Shown here in pieces: positions 1 to 10,200 of a DNA stretch of 64,000 nt (position 1 is its first letter; the number at the start of each line of letters is the position of its first letter). The notes below the pieces were generated by a model. The model worked only from the letters and a program-made list of their open reading frames with translations, made no database searches and was not told where the DNA came from. The DNA is taken from NCBI RefSeq assembly GCF_042477335.2, contig NC_091249.1, forward strand, positions 50,576,001 through 50,640,000, written 5' to 3'. This stretch comes from Ovis canadensis (Eukaryota; Chordata; Mammalia; Artiodactyla; Bovidae). The position numbers were made by a program, and so were the translations under genes.

Positions 1-329
1 AGGAACAGTAAGGATTCCAAACTCCTTATTAGGAAAGTTAAGGGCAGGAAAAGATAAATTCTGGAAAACTGAGATGCCAAGGGATCCAGTTTAATTTCAA
101 AAGGAAAAAGTGAGTGCCGAAGGAAAACGGAAGCTCCAACCCAGGTCCAATGTGTGCTAGGGAGGCAGTATGAGGGAGATATTAAAGGTAATCTCAACGC
201 AGTCAGGCTGGCCAAGTTGGCTGTGGGGAAGTCGCAAACCCAAGAAGGCCGTGAGGGAGGTAATAGACAGGATTAAGCCAGCTAAGGATGGTGTGGCGGC
301 GGAGGGCAAGGCCGGGATCACGTCAGTAC
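1..329 (-). other. NOP16 intron 2 (partial), no feature seen
   Basis: No exon in either strand matches the rest of NOP16, and no SINE or LINE is recognisable. The purine-rich sequence looks like ordinary intron. Confidence 0.6.
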
Positions 330-438
330 CTTTCTCTTAAGAAGGGGCACTGCCCTGTTGGGGTCCATAGCCAAACCCATCTCGGCCAGGTTCTGCCGCA
401 CCGATTTGGTCTGGTCCCAGGCATGTCGGATGTGTGAG
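330..438 (-). CDS. NOP16: NOP16 coding exon 2
   Basis: The acceptor is CCCCGTAG, ending at 439. The first base completes the split Cys codon, followed by 36 codons and a donor GTACTG at 329. Intron 1 is only 91 bp. Confidence 0.93.
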
Positions 439-636
439 CTACGGGGAAAAAAGAGGGTGATCGCGGGACTGTAATCTTGCTACACGTCCTGGCCGAGGTC
501 TCCTGCCTTCTAAACCCCGGTCTCCTCACCATTCGATCCGCGGCGCTGCCTTCCGTCGAGCATTCCGGTTCAGACGCTTCCGGTTAACATTATAACCGAA
601 CTTCTGCCTCCGAGTCTTTCCCTTGGCTTTGGGCAT
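330..636 (-). CDS. NOP16: NOP16 nucleolar protein 16, first two coding exons (partial gene)
   Basis: NOP16 is a small basic nucleolar protein needed for large-subunit ribosome assembly. Exon 1 begins with MPKAKGKTRRQKFGYNVNRK, the lysine/arginine-rich start typical of the family. Exon 2 continues CSHIRHAWDQTKSVRQNLAE and ends at PLLKRK. Joining the two exons in phase gives 72 codons of a protein usually about 178 residues long, so the remaining exons lie beyond base 1. Bases 1-329 are intron 2 and show no further exon. The ATG at 636 is the first in frame and matches the family start. The gene is head to head with HIGD2A, as in human. The family assignment is from recalled similarity; the splice junctions are read directly. 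Confidence 0.95.
530..636 (-). CDS. NOP16: NOP16 coding exon 1
   Basis: The exon holds 35 codons plus two bases (TG of a split Cys codon). The donor on the minus strand is GTGAGG, at 529-524. Confidence 0.93.
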
Positions 637-724
637 TGCACTGACCACAGCACCGGGTACTAACTAGACTCTGCTTCTCACTCCAACTACCGCGTGTAGC
701 TACTCCTTCCGGAGTAGCTCTACT

Positions 725-739
725 CACGTGGAGCACGTG
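725..739. promoter_or_regulatory. Two tandem canonical E-boxes (CACGTG x2)
   Basis: CACGTG occurs at 725-730 and 734-739, nine bases start to start, so nearly on the same helix face. CACGTG is the preferred site of MYC/MAX and USF. NOP16 (HSPC111) is a known MYC-responsive gene. The sites are about 90 bp upstream of the NOP16 ATG. Confidence 0.75.
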
Positions 740-792
740 ATTTTGCAGGCTTTCGGGAAATGCAGTCTTCTTCTCAGCGACACAGGCTGGTT

Positions 793-812
793 ACTATAAC
801 TCCCAGAATGCC
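793..812 (+). promoter_or_regulatory. ZNF143/SBS-like element
   Basis: ACTATAACTCCCAGAATGCC closely resembles the ZNF143 (Staf) promoter element ACTACAATTCCCAGMATGCC. This element is common at bidirectional CpG promoters. Identification is by motif similarity only. Confidence 0.7.
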
Positions 813-930
813 ATGAGCGAACGCGCCTGCGTAAAACGTTCAGCAAGCCCCTTTTCCCTGCCCCCCTTTAATGACCTCATCAGGAGGCGGGGCTTAGCGT
901 CCGAATTTTCGCCTACTGCTGTTGCTTAAC

Positions 931-1084
931 ATGGAGACTCCTGGCCGTGTCACTCCGGAGGCGCCCTTTGAGCCATCGCAGCCCCCAGTCATTGAAGGCT
1001 TTAGCCCCAGTGTATACAGCACTTCGGAAGGCTTCAAGGAAAAGTTTATTCGCAAGACCCGCGAGAACCCATTGGTACCCATAG
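931..1084 (+). CDS. HIGD2A: HIGD2A coding exon 1
   Basis: The exon holds 51 codons plus one base. The donor is G|GTAAGC at 1085. Reading through the donor would add intron codons up to a stop at 1147-1149, which is not part of the protein. Confidence 0.95.
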
Positions 1085-1621
1085 GTAAGCGAGTGGGAGC
1101 TGTAGGAACTGTAGACCAAGAGGGTAGTGATGTAGAGGGAATGAAATAGGGGAGGATCGGGACCCCAGCGGGGTGCCCGGAGTGGGAAGGGGCCGGGCGG
1201 TGAGGGGTGAACGTGATTGGAGTAGGAGCTGGACTGGACTGGGGGCGCTGGGACGCGGCGGACTCTGACTCCGAGGACCCCTCCCTGCCCCCACCTTCCT
1301 TCTGCCCACCCCTCCCACCTCGGCCCCAACCCACAGCGCGCTCTCCTTAGCTCCTGTTTAAGGATATCTTGACCCCGGAGAGGGAAGACGAAAGAGGGGA
1401 GGGGCCCTCTAGAGCCGGACCTGCCACTTTCCACCTGCTTTGTCGCCTCTTCAGGCTGCCTGGGCACTGCGGCCGCCCTTACCTATGGCCTCTACTGCTT
1501 CCACCGGGGACAGAGCCAGCGCTCCCAGCTCATGATGCGTACCCGGATCGCTGCCCAGGGCTTCACGATCGTAGCCATCTTGGTGGGTCTGGCTGCATCC
1601 ACTCTGAAATCTCGACCTTGA
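931..1621 (+). CDS. HIGD2A: HIGD2A, HIG1 hypoxia-inducible domain family member 2A
   Basis: HIGD2A is an inner mitochondrial membrane protein, a relative of yeast Rcf1, involved in assembling cytochrome c oxidase and respiratory supercomplexes. Two coding exons (931-1084 and 1455-1621) join in phase across a GT-AG intron. They give a 106-residue protein, the family's usual length. It starts METPGRVTPEAPFEPSQPPV. The HIG1 domain follows, with two hydrophobic segments (about 52-66 and 88-102) around the conserved loop FHRGQSQRSQLMMRTRIAAQ, and it ends LKSRP. The ATG at 931 is the family start. An upstream in-frame TTG at 922 is not needed. No disruption is seen, so the gene looks functional. 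It shares a promoter with NOP16. Confidence 0.96.
1455..1621 (+). CDS. HIGD2A: HIGD2A coding exon 2
   Basis: The acceptor CTCTTCAG ends at 1454. The exon begins GC, completing a Gly codon, and runs to TGA at 1619-1621. It encodes both membrane segments of the HIG1 domain. Confidence 0.95.
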
Positions 1622-1855
1622 GCCGGTGGCCTCACCTTGAAAGCTTCACGGAGATGGTGTATACAGCGTTTCGGAACCACCGGTCCTACCACTGAAATAA
1701 CTCCCTCATTTCCCCTAACAAGCCCTGTATCAGTGCAGGTGGAAGTGGCCAATTGTGTAAACGACAGATTTTTTTTTTTCCCGCGGAATCTCAGGTTCTG
1801 TTCAGTTTGCGTGTTGCCTACTTCTGTTTGTGCTGCACCTTGGCCACTTCTATCT

Positions 1856-1861
1856 AATAAA
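1856..1861 (+). terminator. HIGD2A: HIGD2A polyadenylation signal AATAAA
   Basis: AATAAA lies 235 bp after the stop codon and is followed by T-rich sequence. The implied 3' UTR is about 250 bp, with cleavage probably near 1875-1885. Confidence 0.85.
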
Positions 1862-2029
1862 CTTTGATTCACTTGTAGTTTAGTGAATTCATTCCCAGTC
1901 CCACCGCCATGGTTTTTGGTCTTTAGTTTTAGGAGAAAACAGACTAAAGACTGCAGGGTCTTATCGAGTAGTCTACTGATTCTCAAACTTTCCTGACAAC
2001 AGTCACCTCAAGGTATTTATTGAAAGTAG

Positions 2030-2362
2030 GCAGTCTTGAGAGTCCCTTGGACAGCAGGGAGATCAAGCCAGTCAATCTTAAAGGAAATCAACCCTGAATA
2101 TTCACTGGAAGGACTGATGCTGAAGCTTCAATACTTTGGCCACCTGATACAAAGAGCCGACTCATTGGTAAAGACCCTGATGCTGGGAAAGATTGAGGGC
2201 AGGAGGAGAAGAGGGTGATAGAGGATGAGATGGTTGAATGGCATCACTGATTCGATAGTCAGATTTGTGCAAACTCTAGGAGATAAGGAAAGACAAGGAA
2301 ACCTGGCTTGCTATATTCATGGGATAGCACAGAGTCTGACATGACTTAGGGACTGAACAAGA
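2030..2362 (+). mobile_element. BovB/ART2A 3' fragment
   Basis: Matches the BovB reverse-transcriptase 3' region seen intact at 37380-37730. Shared landmarks are the CTTGAGAGTCCCTTGGAC block, the CCTGATGCTGGGAAAG block and a GACATGACTTAGGGACTGAAC end. Diverged and non-coding. Confidence 0.85.
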
Positions 2363-3061
2363 CAGTCTCTACAGTGATGTTATATGTGGGGCCAGGCTCG
2401 GGAGTGGGAACTGATCTTTCCAACAATTTTCAAACTTTTAAGTAGAAAACCTTCCTTCTTATGAGGCCTGCCAGGCTTCTGCCCTCCACTTCTCTTCCTG
2501 ACTCCAGTACCACCTCCTGAGAACACTCAAGGCTGATCTAGACCATCTCAGCTTGGTTCTTGATGCATCTTACAGAACAGGAAACTGAGGCTTAGAGACA
2601 GCCTGATGTAACAGAACCAGCACACAGGGTAATCCCAAAGCTAGCCAATGATTTGTGGCAGTACCTAGTGTTTTATGGTTAAGGAGAAAAGGAGGCTGGA
2701 GATCTGAGCAAACTCAAGAAGAGAGGCACCTCATGAGTTTCTCATTCATGTGAAGTCAAACAGGTGTTCCTGATCTGCAGTCATCCCTAAAGTGTTGACT
2801 CAGATTCTGTTTCCTTCCATCCATGGCTCCATCAGTTTCAACACCAGCTGTATGACTAAGACCAGCAAAGCTTCTTGCCTCCCATCAAGGTCTTTCAGCT
2901 GTAAGAGAGATTCTAAGTGTAAAGCAGTACACTGTGGTGACCCTTGGTCTCCACACGGAACAGACATGAAGTGGTGAGGGCTATGGCACTTCTAGAGAGG
3001 ATGGCTACTATTTTTAACTTGTTGCTGTTCCTCCCCCTCCAACCCCCACCAAAAAAAAAGG
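2363..3061. other. Intergenic stretch, no gene or clear repeat
   Basis: Lies between HIGD2A and CLTB. A short reading frame at 2792-2977 has no recognisable homology and no coding signature. I see nothing to annotate. Confidence 0.5.
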
Positions 3062-3425
3062 TTAGTTCAAAGTCCTAACCCCAGTACTTCAGAAGGTGAT
3101 CTTATTTGATAATAGGGTCTTTTCAGAGGTAATCAACTTAAAATCAGGTCAGTAGGGTGGACCCTAATCCAGTATGACTGGTGTGCTTATACAAAAGGGA
3201 AGTCTGGACACAAATTAGACATGTATAGAGAACAAGGGATGTGATGATAAACTCAGGATTGTAATAATGTATGTCCAAGCCAAGGAACACAGCTCCTTCC
3301 CTAGGGCCTTTAGAGGGATGGTGACACCATGGTTTCAGACTTAATGACCTCCAGAACAGTGAGATGATAAATTCTGTTATTCTAACCCAGACAGTGTGGT
3401 TATGGCAGTTCTAGGAAACTAATAA
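3062..3425 (+). repeat. Old MaLR (MLT1-like) LTR fragment
   Basis: The order of phrases is that of MLT1-type LTRs: GTGGACCCTAATCCAGTATG, ACTGGTGTGCTTATACAAAA, GACCTCCAGAACAGTGAGAT and a final CTAGGAAACTAATAAG. No coding sequence. The exact subfamily needs RepeatMasker. Confidence 0.65.
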
Positions 3426-3789
3426 GCTTGGCAATTAAACACTTCAGATCACAATGGCTTGAATGTAACCTGTGCGCAAACTGTGCGCAACCTCTGTTGA
3501 AGGGAGAGAAGGTATAGTCACTGATTATTTCTCCCAAATCCTTATCTCACAGGCTTGTTCGATCAGAAGGGATTGAAGTTGCAAATGCATCCTGTGAGAG
3601 GTTGGTTGTCTCCTCCTGGAACTGGAGGCAGCAGACATAGATGGGTTCCCTCACTTCCAGCTGGGAGCTCCTGGGTTACCAGGGAAACAGCCTTACCTCC
3701 TCTCTAGTCCATGAAGCTGGGGAGGTTCTAAGCACAAACCAAGCCCTGACACCAGTTGTGGCTTCCAGAGAAATGAGAATGATAATAAA

Positions 3790-4082
3790 TAAGTGTAAAA
3801 AGAGTTAACAACACACCCTTTAAGCCAAGAAAAAAAAAAATACATCAGGAAGGACAGTCACAATTTTGTGGACTGAGAGGAGGTGTGAGGGGCTGGGCCC
3901 TTGGGCCGTGAGGGAATGACGGGTGAGGGGGTGAGGGTTCCCCTTCCCGGCCCCGGGAGATGGGGAGGAACGGAATAGGCTGTGTAGCAGCTGTGGGAGG
4001 CATTTCCGCCCCCTGGCCAAAGCAGCTGCTCCTCCTCTGGCCGGCCCGGCCCCTGCTTGGCGGCCATGCGGCTGGCAGACTC
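3790..4082 (-). other. CLTB: CLTB 3' UTR (proximal part, end uncertain)
   Basis: GC-rich sequence follows the stop codon down to about 3890. Beyond it lies a T-rich tract on the minus strand (3829-3840). No AATAAA is visible on the minus strand, so the 3' end is not fixed. Confidence 0.5.
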
Positions 4083-4254
4083 CTAGCGGGACAGCGGTGT
4101 CTGCTTCAGGGACATGAGCACCGAGCGCAGGCGGGACACGTCTTTGCACTGCTTGCTGCTCTTGGGGTTGAAGTCACACAGCTGGGCCACCTTCTCCCAC
4201 TCTGTGCCCGGGGTCTCCTCCTTGGATTCCTTCACAAAAGCCTCCTCAGATGCC
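4083..4254 (-). CDS. CLTB: CLTB coding exon 6 (last)
   Basis: Encodes ASEEAFVKESKEETPGTEWE and onward to KQTPLSR, then TAG at 4085-4083. The acceptor CCTGCAG ends at 4255. Contains the C-terminal Cys pair (QLCDFN and SKQCKD). Confidence 0.96.
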
Positions 4255-7200
4255 CTGCAGGTGGAGACAGGACAGGTTTCAGAGTGGTCTACCTCTTCCT
4301 CGAAGCAGTGATGCTCTGCTCCCACGGAGCAAGGCTGTTTCGCCCAGCCTACTATGGGGTACTTCACCAAGACATCTCATCCCCAGCTCCATGACCTCTG
4401 ACCTCAGGCCCCCAGGAACAGCTTAGCCATCAGAGGAACCCTCATTGGGTCCTGCCTCAGGGCCTTTTTTGAGGTCTTCCCTCAGACCGGCTCACAGCTT
4501 GTTTCTTGTCATTCAGGTCTGAGGAGCTCTTACCTCCTGAGAAAGGTCTTCCTTTGCCACCGAAGCTCAAGTAGCCTACCCCTGCCCCAGCACTCTCTGT
4601 TCATCACCTCTCCATCAAGAGTTCCCAAACTGGGTCCCATATTTTTGCTTTCATTTCCATTACTCTAGGAGACCAATCCAAAAAAATTAGTACCATGATT
4701 TATGTCAAAGAGTATTCTGTTTGTAGTATCTGGTCTTGCCTTTAGGTCTTTAATCCATTGAGTTTATTTTTGTGTATGATATTAGGTGGTATTCTAATTT
4801 CATTCTTTCACGTGCAGCTTTCCAGTTTTCCCAGAACCACCATATAGCTGATTTACTGCCTTGTACAGCAGAAATGAACACAACATTGTAAAGCAATTAT
4901 ACTCCAATTGAAAAAACAAGGAGAAAAAGTTCCCAAACTGGGGCTCCTGACACCTAAAGGCCCTTGGAGGAATCAATGTAATACCTCAGCTATTTTCAAC
5001 ACTTTCTAAAACTGGGCAGGACATTTACTAACCACCTAACTGAAATCTCTGATTTGCCATTGCCTCAGGGTTCTCTGGACTCATTGCCTCATGAGTGTTC
5101 TTCAGAAAAGGTTGTGGTCAAAGATGTGTAAAAGAATCAGTTAAAGAGGATCTTCAAAACAAGTCACCCGTATTTTACTACAGAACTCTTTAGCACAGAA
5201 TGACTATTCTCTCAGCCTGGGGAATGCTCCACTGGAGTCTTTGCTTTTGGTTAGAATCAGGTTAGGATGGAAAGTGGTCAGAAGTTCTGGCTGATAGTTA
5301 CAGAAGCCACTGATGAAGGAACAATGGGGAAATAAAGTATAATAAATGTAGTTTTGTGGACAAAACCTAAATGTGGGAGTCATTAAGAGAAAGACAATAA
5401 GGGATTCTGGGGTGTGGAGGGCTGGGTCTGTGTTCTGTTTGACCAGCAAGTGTCCTTAAAGCCTCTCTCCTTAGCAGCCTCCCTTGCATCACAAGCAGGA
5501 CCATTTCTGCCAAGTGCCAGGCACTAGCTGATGGCGGGGTATCACTCTCCAGGTGATCCGAAGGGATGCAGGATGAGCTGGCCCTGGATCAGGTGACCCA
5601 GCCTCTTCCTAGTGATCTTGCTTCCCTGCTGGGTGCTCATTTCCTAATCTATAAAGTGAGAAGCAGTGTCTCCTCTTTGCTGATTCATCTCACTGGTCTG
5701 AGAACCCAGCAACACAACATGTATGTGTGGGCTTGGGAAAATGAAGGTTTTGAGTGGAGCTGGCTGACCAGCAGCGCTGAGGGGAGTGATCTTTGAAGCT
5801 CTCTCTTCCAGGTCAAAAAGTGAAGGGAAGTGAAAGTCACTCAGTTGTGTCCAACTCTTTGCGACCCCATGGACTACACAGTCCATGGAATTGTCCAGGC
5901 CAGAATACTGGAGTGGTAGCCTTTCCCTTCTCCAGGGGATCTTCCCAACCCAGGAATCGAACGGGGGTCTCCTGCATTGCAGGTTGATTCTTTACCCACT
6001 GAGCTATCTGGGTCAAGAGGCTCCCCTCTAACTTTGCTCTCAAAGTGGGGTTCAAGGTCCAGCAGTGCCGCATCACCATGGAGCTTGTTGGCAATGCAGA
6101 ATCATGGCCTCACTTCAGTCCTTCTGAGTCAGAATCTCCATTTTGACAAGAGCCTCTGGTGATTCATAGATACATGCAGGTCTGAGAAGCGCTGGTCTGG
6201 ACTCTTCCTCTCTTCGGGATTCCCTTGGGTGCTCCTTGGGTCACGTCTTCAGGCACAACAGGAGCAACGAACTCCCTGTGGTGTTCTCCAGCATCAATGC
6301 CCTTCTGCCATCCCCACTCTCCTGCTTGAAACCTCCCATGTCTCTCTGCTACCTTCAGGATCAGGTCTGAGCTTTCAAACATCACACTACAGGCTTTCTT
6401 CAACTGGCTCCAAACTGATTTTCTCCCCGCCCCCCGTACCCCCACCCCAGCCACTAGGTATTTGCCCTCTCATAGCCTTTGCCCCAGCAGCTTTTCCCAT
6501 CGAGGACACCCTTCTCTTCTTACCCTTGCCACACAGCAGACTCCATCTCATGCTTTAAGGGCCAGGGGTGGTCCCGCATCTTTGAAGCTTCCCCCACAGA
6601 GGGTGGCTCTGTGGGAGCCCTGTGTGTCCTTGTGAGCAGCTCTTATCACAACACACTTCCAACCGTGAGCAACTTAAGGGGATGGACTGTGGGCATCTTA
6701 TTCCTGTTTGACCCGGAGACTGGGATTGGGTAAGCACCAATAAGTACTGGACAAATAGGAGAGTGGGCAGAGGAAGGAGTGGAAGGCTGTTATTTCCGTG
6801 TGTCCCAGGTTCTGTGAGAGGAGGGTTAGCCCAGATAGCATAAGAGGGCTGCCAAGGGCGTACCCAGAGCGAGGAACAGCAAATATTTGGCACATACGCA
6901 CAAGGCAATCATCAGACACTCATCACTGCTTTTTTCTCCTTCAGCTTCACAATTCCCAACACACAAGCCAGCTAACTATAAGAAGAAATCTCTCGTCTGG
7001 ATTAGGCACAGGACCAGCTAGACCCCAAACCAGGAACATGAGACAGGCCAATGGGGGTCTCAACAGGGGCTCACAGCCAAATTCAGGCTGGAGCTCTGAG
7101 AGGAACAGTGCACTCAGGCAGGAGGTGGGGGATAGCAGAGCATGCTTTATGCCTCCAGCACCAGGCACTCCATGCTTGTTTCATTCAACAAAAGACTCAC

Positions 7201-10200
7201 CCCACCTCCCACTTCCCATCCCCAAGAGCCATCTCAGGGCCGGGGGAGTTGGGCTGCTTGGCCCTTTGCCTGTCTCACCTGAGGATGGCCAGCATTCTTT
7301 CCTTGTCTCTGCTTGGATTTAGCAAATCTGTCTCAAAGATGCTCAGTACACATTTGCTGCGGGGATGGAGGTGAAGGCTGGTGCCTGTGTCCGCCCTGCA
7401 GGCTCACCTCCTTCTCTGATCACTGCCCCGGGTCCAGCCACACTCATTCATACCCCACCAGTGAGAGACTCAAGAAACTGCCAGCCACACACAGGGGCCC
7501 CAGCAAAGGAGACACGTACACGTAGCCGATGATATCAGCATCTGGCTGCTGGTAGAATGCTTTGTCAGCGATCCTTGGGAGAAGGGGGTTAGGTGAGGGG
7601 AGAACAGCAGGGCAAGATGGACAGACAGGCAGAAGGTTAAAGAGAAAGAGAAATCAGCATTAGTACCTCCAGCTGGAGACATGTTAGGAAGCACAGTTCT
7701 GGAAGGCTCAGCAACTCTCCATAGCCCAGAGAGGAGAGCAGGGATCCACCACCCACCAGAGGAGGGGGCCCTTCCTAAAACTCAGCCCTTATCCTGTTAC
7801 TCCTGTTGACAAATCTTCAGTGGCTCCCATAGCCCATGTCTTCCCAACCCTCACATTCGAGGCCCTGCACACGTGGGCCCTCACTCCGGCCCTACCTCCC
7901 ACCTCTCTCCCTGCTGCCCAAGCCTTTCTTGGATGGAAAGAAAGAAAGGACAATGGCCTTCCTTTCACATCTTGCTGTGCCCTGGTCTCTTAGTTGTCCT
8001 CCAAAGCCCAGGTCCCCAGACCTGGAGGCCCCCTCCCCTGCCCACATCCCTTGCTTCCACAGCCTTCCTGCAGAGGCCCTGCTCCCGAGACCAGCCCAGC
8101 ATATGTGTGCCCACTGCTGAGCTCTTTGAGAACACAGATGCAGTCTTTCTCATTTCCGCCTCCCCAGGGCCCAACGCAGGGACTGGCAGGCAGCAGCTTG
8201 TTGAATGGAAGCTGGACGCTTCCCAGAGCCAGGCTTCCCCTTCCTGGCGGGTCTGGTGCCTTCAAGGGCACAGCCTCAAAGGCAGGGGCTGCCGGGTGCT
8301 CTCTGGGCAGAGACCGTTTCTGCAAGGGGTTCTCTGGTGGGTCTCCACTGTCTTTCCTGCTCAACACCTGTGCTTCTTCTTCCGGGAACGGCATCCTGAT
8401 TCCTGTAAAGCATCAGTTGCCCCCGCCCAGTCCCTGTGGTTTGTGTGGGACTGGACCCCACACACAACCCAAGAAATGAGACCCAATCTGGATCCGTCAG
8501 AGAGTCTCTGCTCCTGGGACAGTCAGTGGGCCTGGGACCAGCACGTGACCCCACACCAGACCAGCTGAAGCTGCTGGGGGCGAGAGGCTTACTTTCTCTG
8601 GAGTTGCCAAGAAAATAGAGCAGGAGCCTGGAGCTGCCGGCGGCCACCTTAGGCCCCGTCCCTGGGGTGTGTGCCCAAGAGTGAAGGTGGGGGGAAGGAA
8701 AGCAGGGCCGAGAGACAGTAAAAGTGAGCACTGACAGACTTTGTTTCAGCCCAAGCCCACTGTGCCTGCCTGCTCCCCCCTGGCCTTTCCAGTTACATAA
8801 GCCACGAATTTCCCTCTACTCTTCAGCCACTTCTGGGTCGAAGTGTTGTCACTTCAATAAGCAGGAAAACCCTGCATCTGGCTTGGTTCTTCCCTCCCAG
8901 CCAGGCCTGTGTTCTCTGAGATGCTAACCATGGCCACAGGGCCCCCGGTCCAGCTCTTGGCCCCTGGGCTCCAGGGTCATCTGGCTTACATTCCAGTGGG
9001 TCCTAGGATCTCGTCCATCGACTGATAGACTTGCTTTTCTCTGTCGTGGGGAGGAGATGAGAGCTCACAGTCACCAGCTCTGCAGCGTTCAGGGTGCTGA
9101 GCTCCACAGGTCACTGAGGAAACAGCCCTGGGGGTCTGGCTTCTCCTTCCTCCGTGTTCTTGCCACTAAATCACCCATCCTTGTGACAGTCCCCCACACC
9201 ATGGCTCCTCTCATGTCCCCACTGCCCCCTCACGCCCTGATAGCTCTGCTCACCGGTTGTTGATCTTGTTCTTCTCAACTTGCTCACTCTGGCGCTGGTT
9301 CCATTCCTCCAGGTCCTTCTTGGCCTTCTCCCGCCATTCCTGCTCCATCACTTTGGAGGCAGCATCTGCAACCCCCAACAAGTGAATAAGCAGCAGCTTT
9401 CCAGGAGGAAGGGGAGGCACAGCGGCCCTGGGGGCTTCTCCCCTCAGCCCCGTCCTCAGCCAGTTCCCACACTAAGAAGCCCCAGGTACTCTAAGGCTTC
9501 CCACCTGACATGGTGATGGTCCCAAACCACCACCCCAGCGGGAAGCCCCGACACAGGGGGCCCAGCCCGGCTCACAGCCTCAGCCCTGTCCTCACCCAGC
9601 TCCTGCAGCCGTTTCCGCTGCTCCTCTCTCCACTTGCGGATGCTCTCGGGTTCCTGTGTCAGCCTGTCCGCCTGGGCGATCGCAGCATAGCCGTCTGCGG
9701 GACCGTTGGCCTCCTAGGACATAGACAGACAGCAGTGCACCCAGCCTGTCCACCGGCCCTTCTGTCTCAGCTCCTTGACTACTCCTTTCCAGTTACAGAG
9801 GCCACTAATTTCTCTTTATTCTTTAGCCACTTCTGGGTCAAAGTGTTGTCATTTCTATAAAGCAATACAACCCTACACACCGGTTTTATTTAAACCCCTC
9901 AGGTCTCAAACCACATCATACCCACTGTCTCCTGTGACTGTACCCTGCCTTTGCACTTGCTGTGCCCTCCACTAGCCACCCTTCCCCCTCTGTGACCCCG
10001 GGCAAGTTACTCAACCTCTCTGTGCCTGACTTTCCTCATCATAAAACAGGCTACAAAATAGCACCCACTCCATAGGGTTAATATGAAGATGGAATGAGTT
10101 TTAAAAGTGTCGAACTTCAAATGCTTCTTGGCACACAGAGGGTTCCCTGTGTTTCTATCATTAAAGTTCCACTCTGTTAGTTGCGGGCTTCCCACACGGC

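Larger units (their letters stand above)
637..930. promoter_or_regulatory. Bidirectional NOP16/HIGD2A promoter
   Basis: This is the only DNA between two divergent start codons (636 minus, 931 plus), so it must hold both 5' UTRs and both core promoters. No TATA box is placed for either gene. It contains two CACGTG E-boxes, a ZNF143-like element, a GC box (GGAGGCGGGGC, 883-893) and a CG-containing stretch near 820-835. This is a usual arrangement for a housekeeping ribosome-biogenesis/mitochondrial gene pair. Function is inferred from position and motifs. Confidence 0.85.

Noticed and set aside
922-1149. 75-codon frame starting at TTG 922 as the HIGD2A product
   Set aside because: It reads through the exon 1 donor at 1085 into the intron. 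The ATG at 931 and the spliced form give the conserved 106-residue protein.
3960-4394. 144-codon plus-strand frame over CLTB exon 6
   Set aside because: Shadow of the minus-strand exon; no homology and no splice context.
7873-8568. 231-codon plus-strand frame in CLTB intron 4
   Set aside because: Lies over an L2 relic and GC-rich intron; no recognisable protein, and three other frames are open over the same bases.
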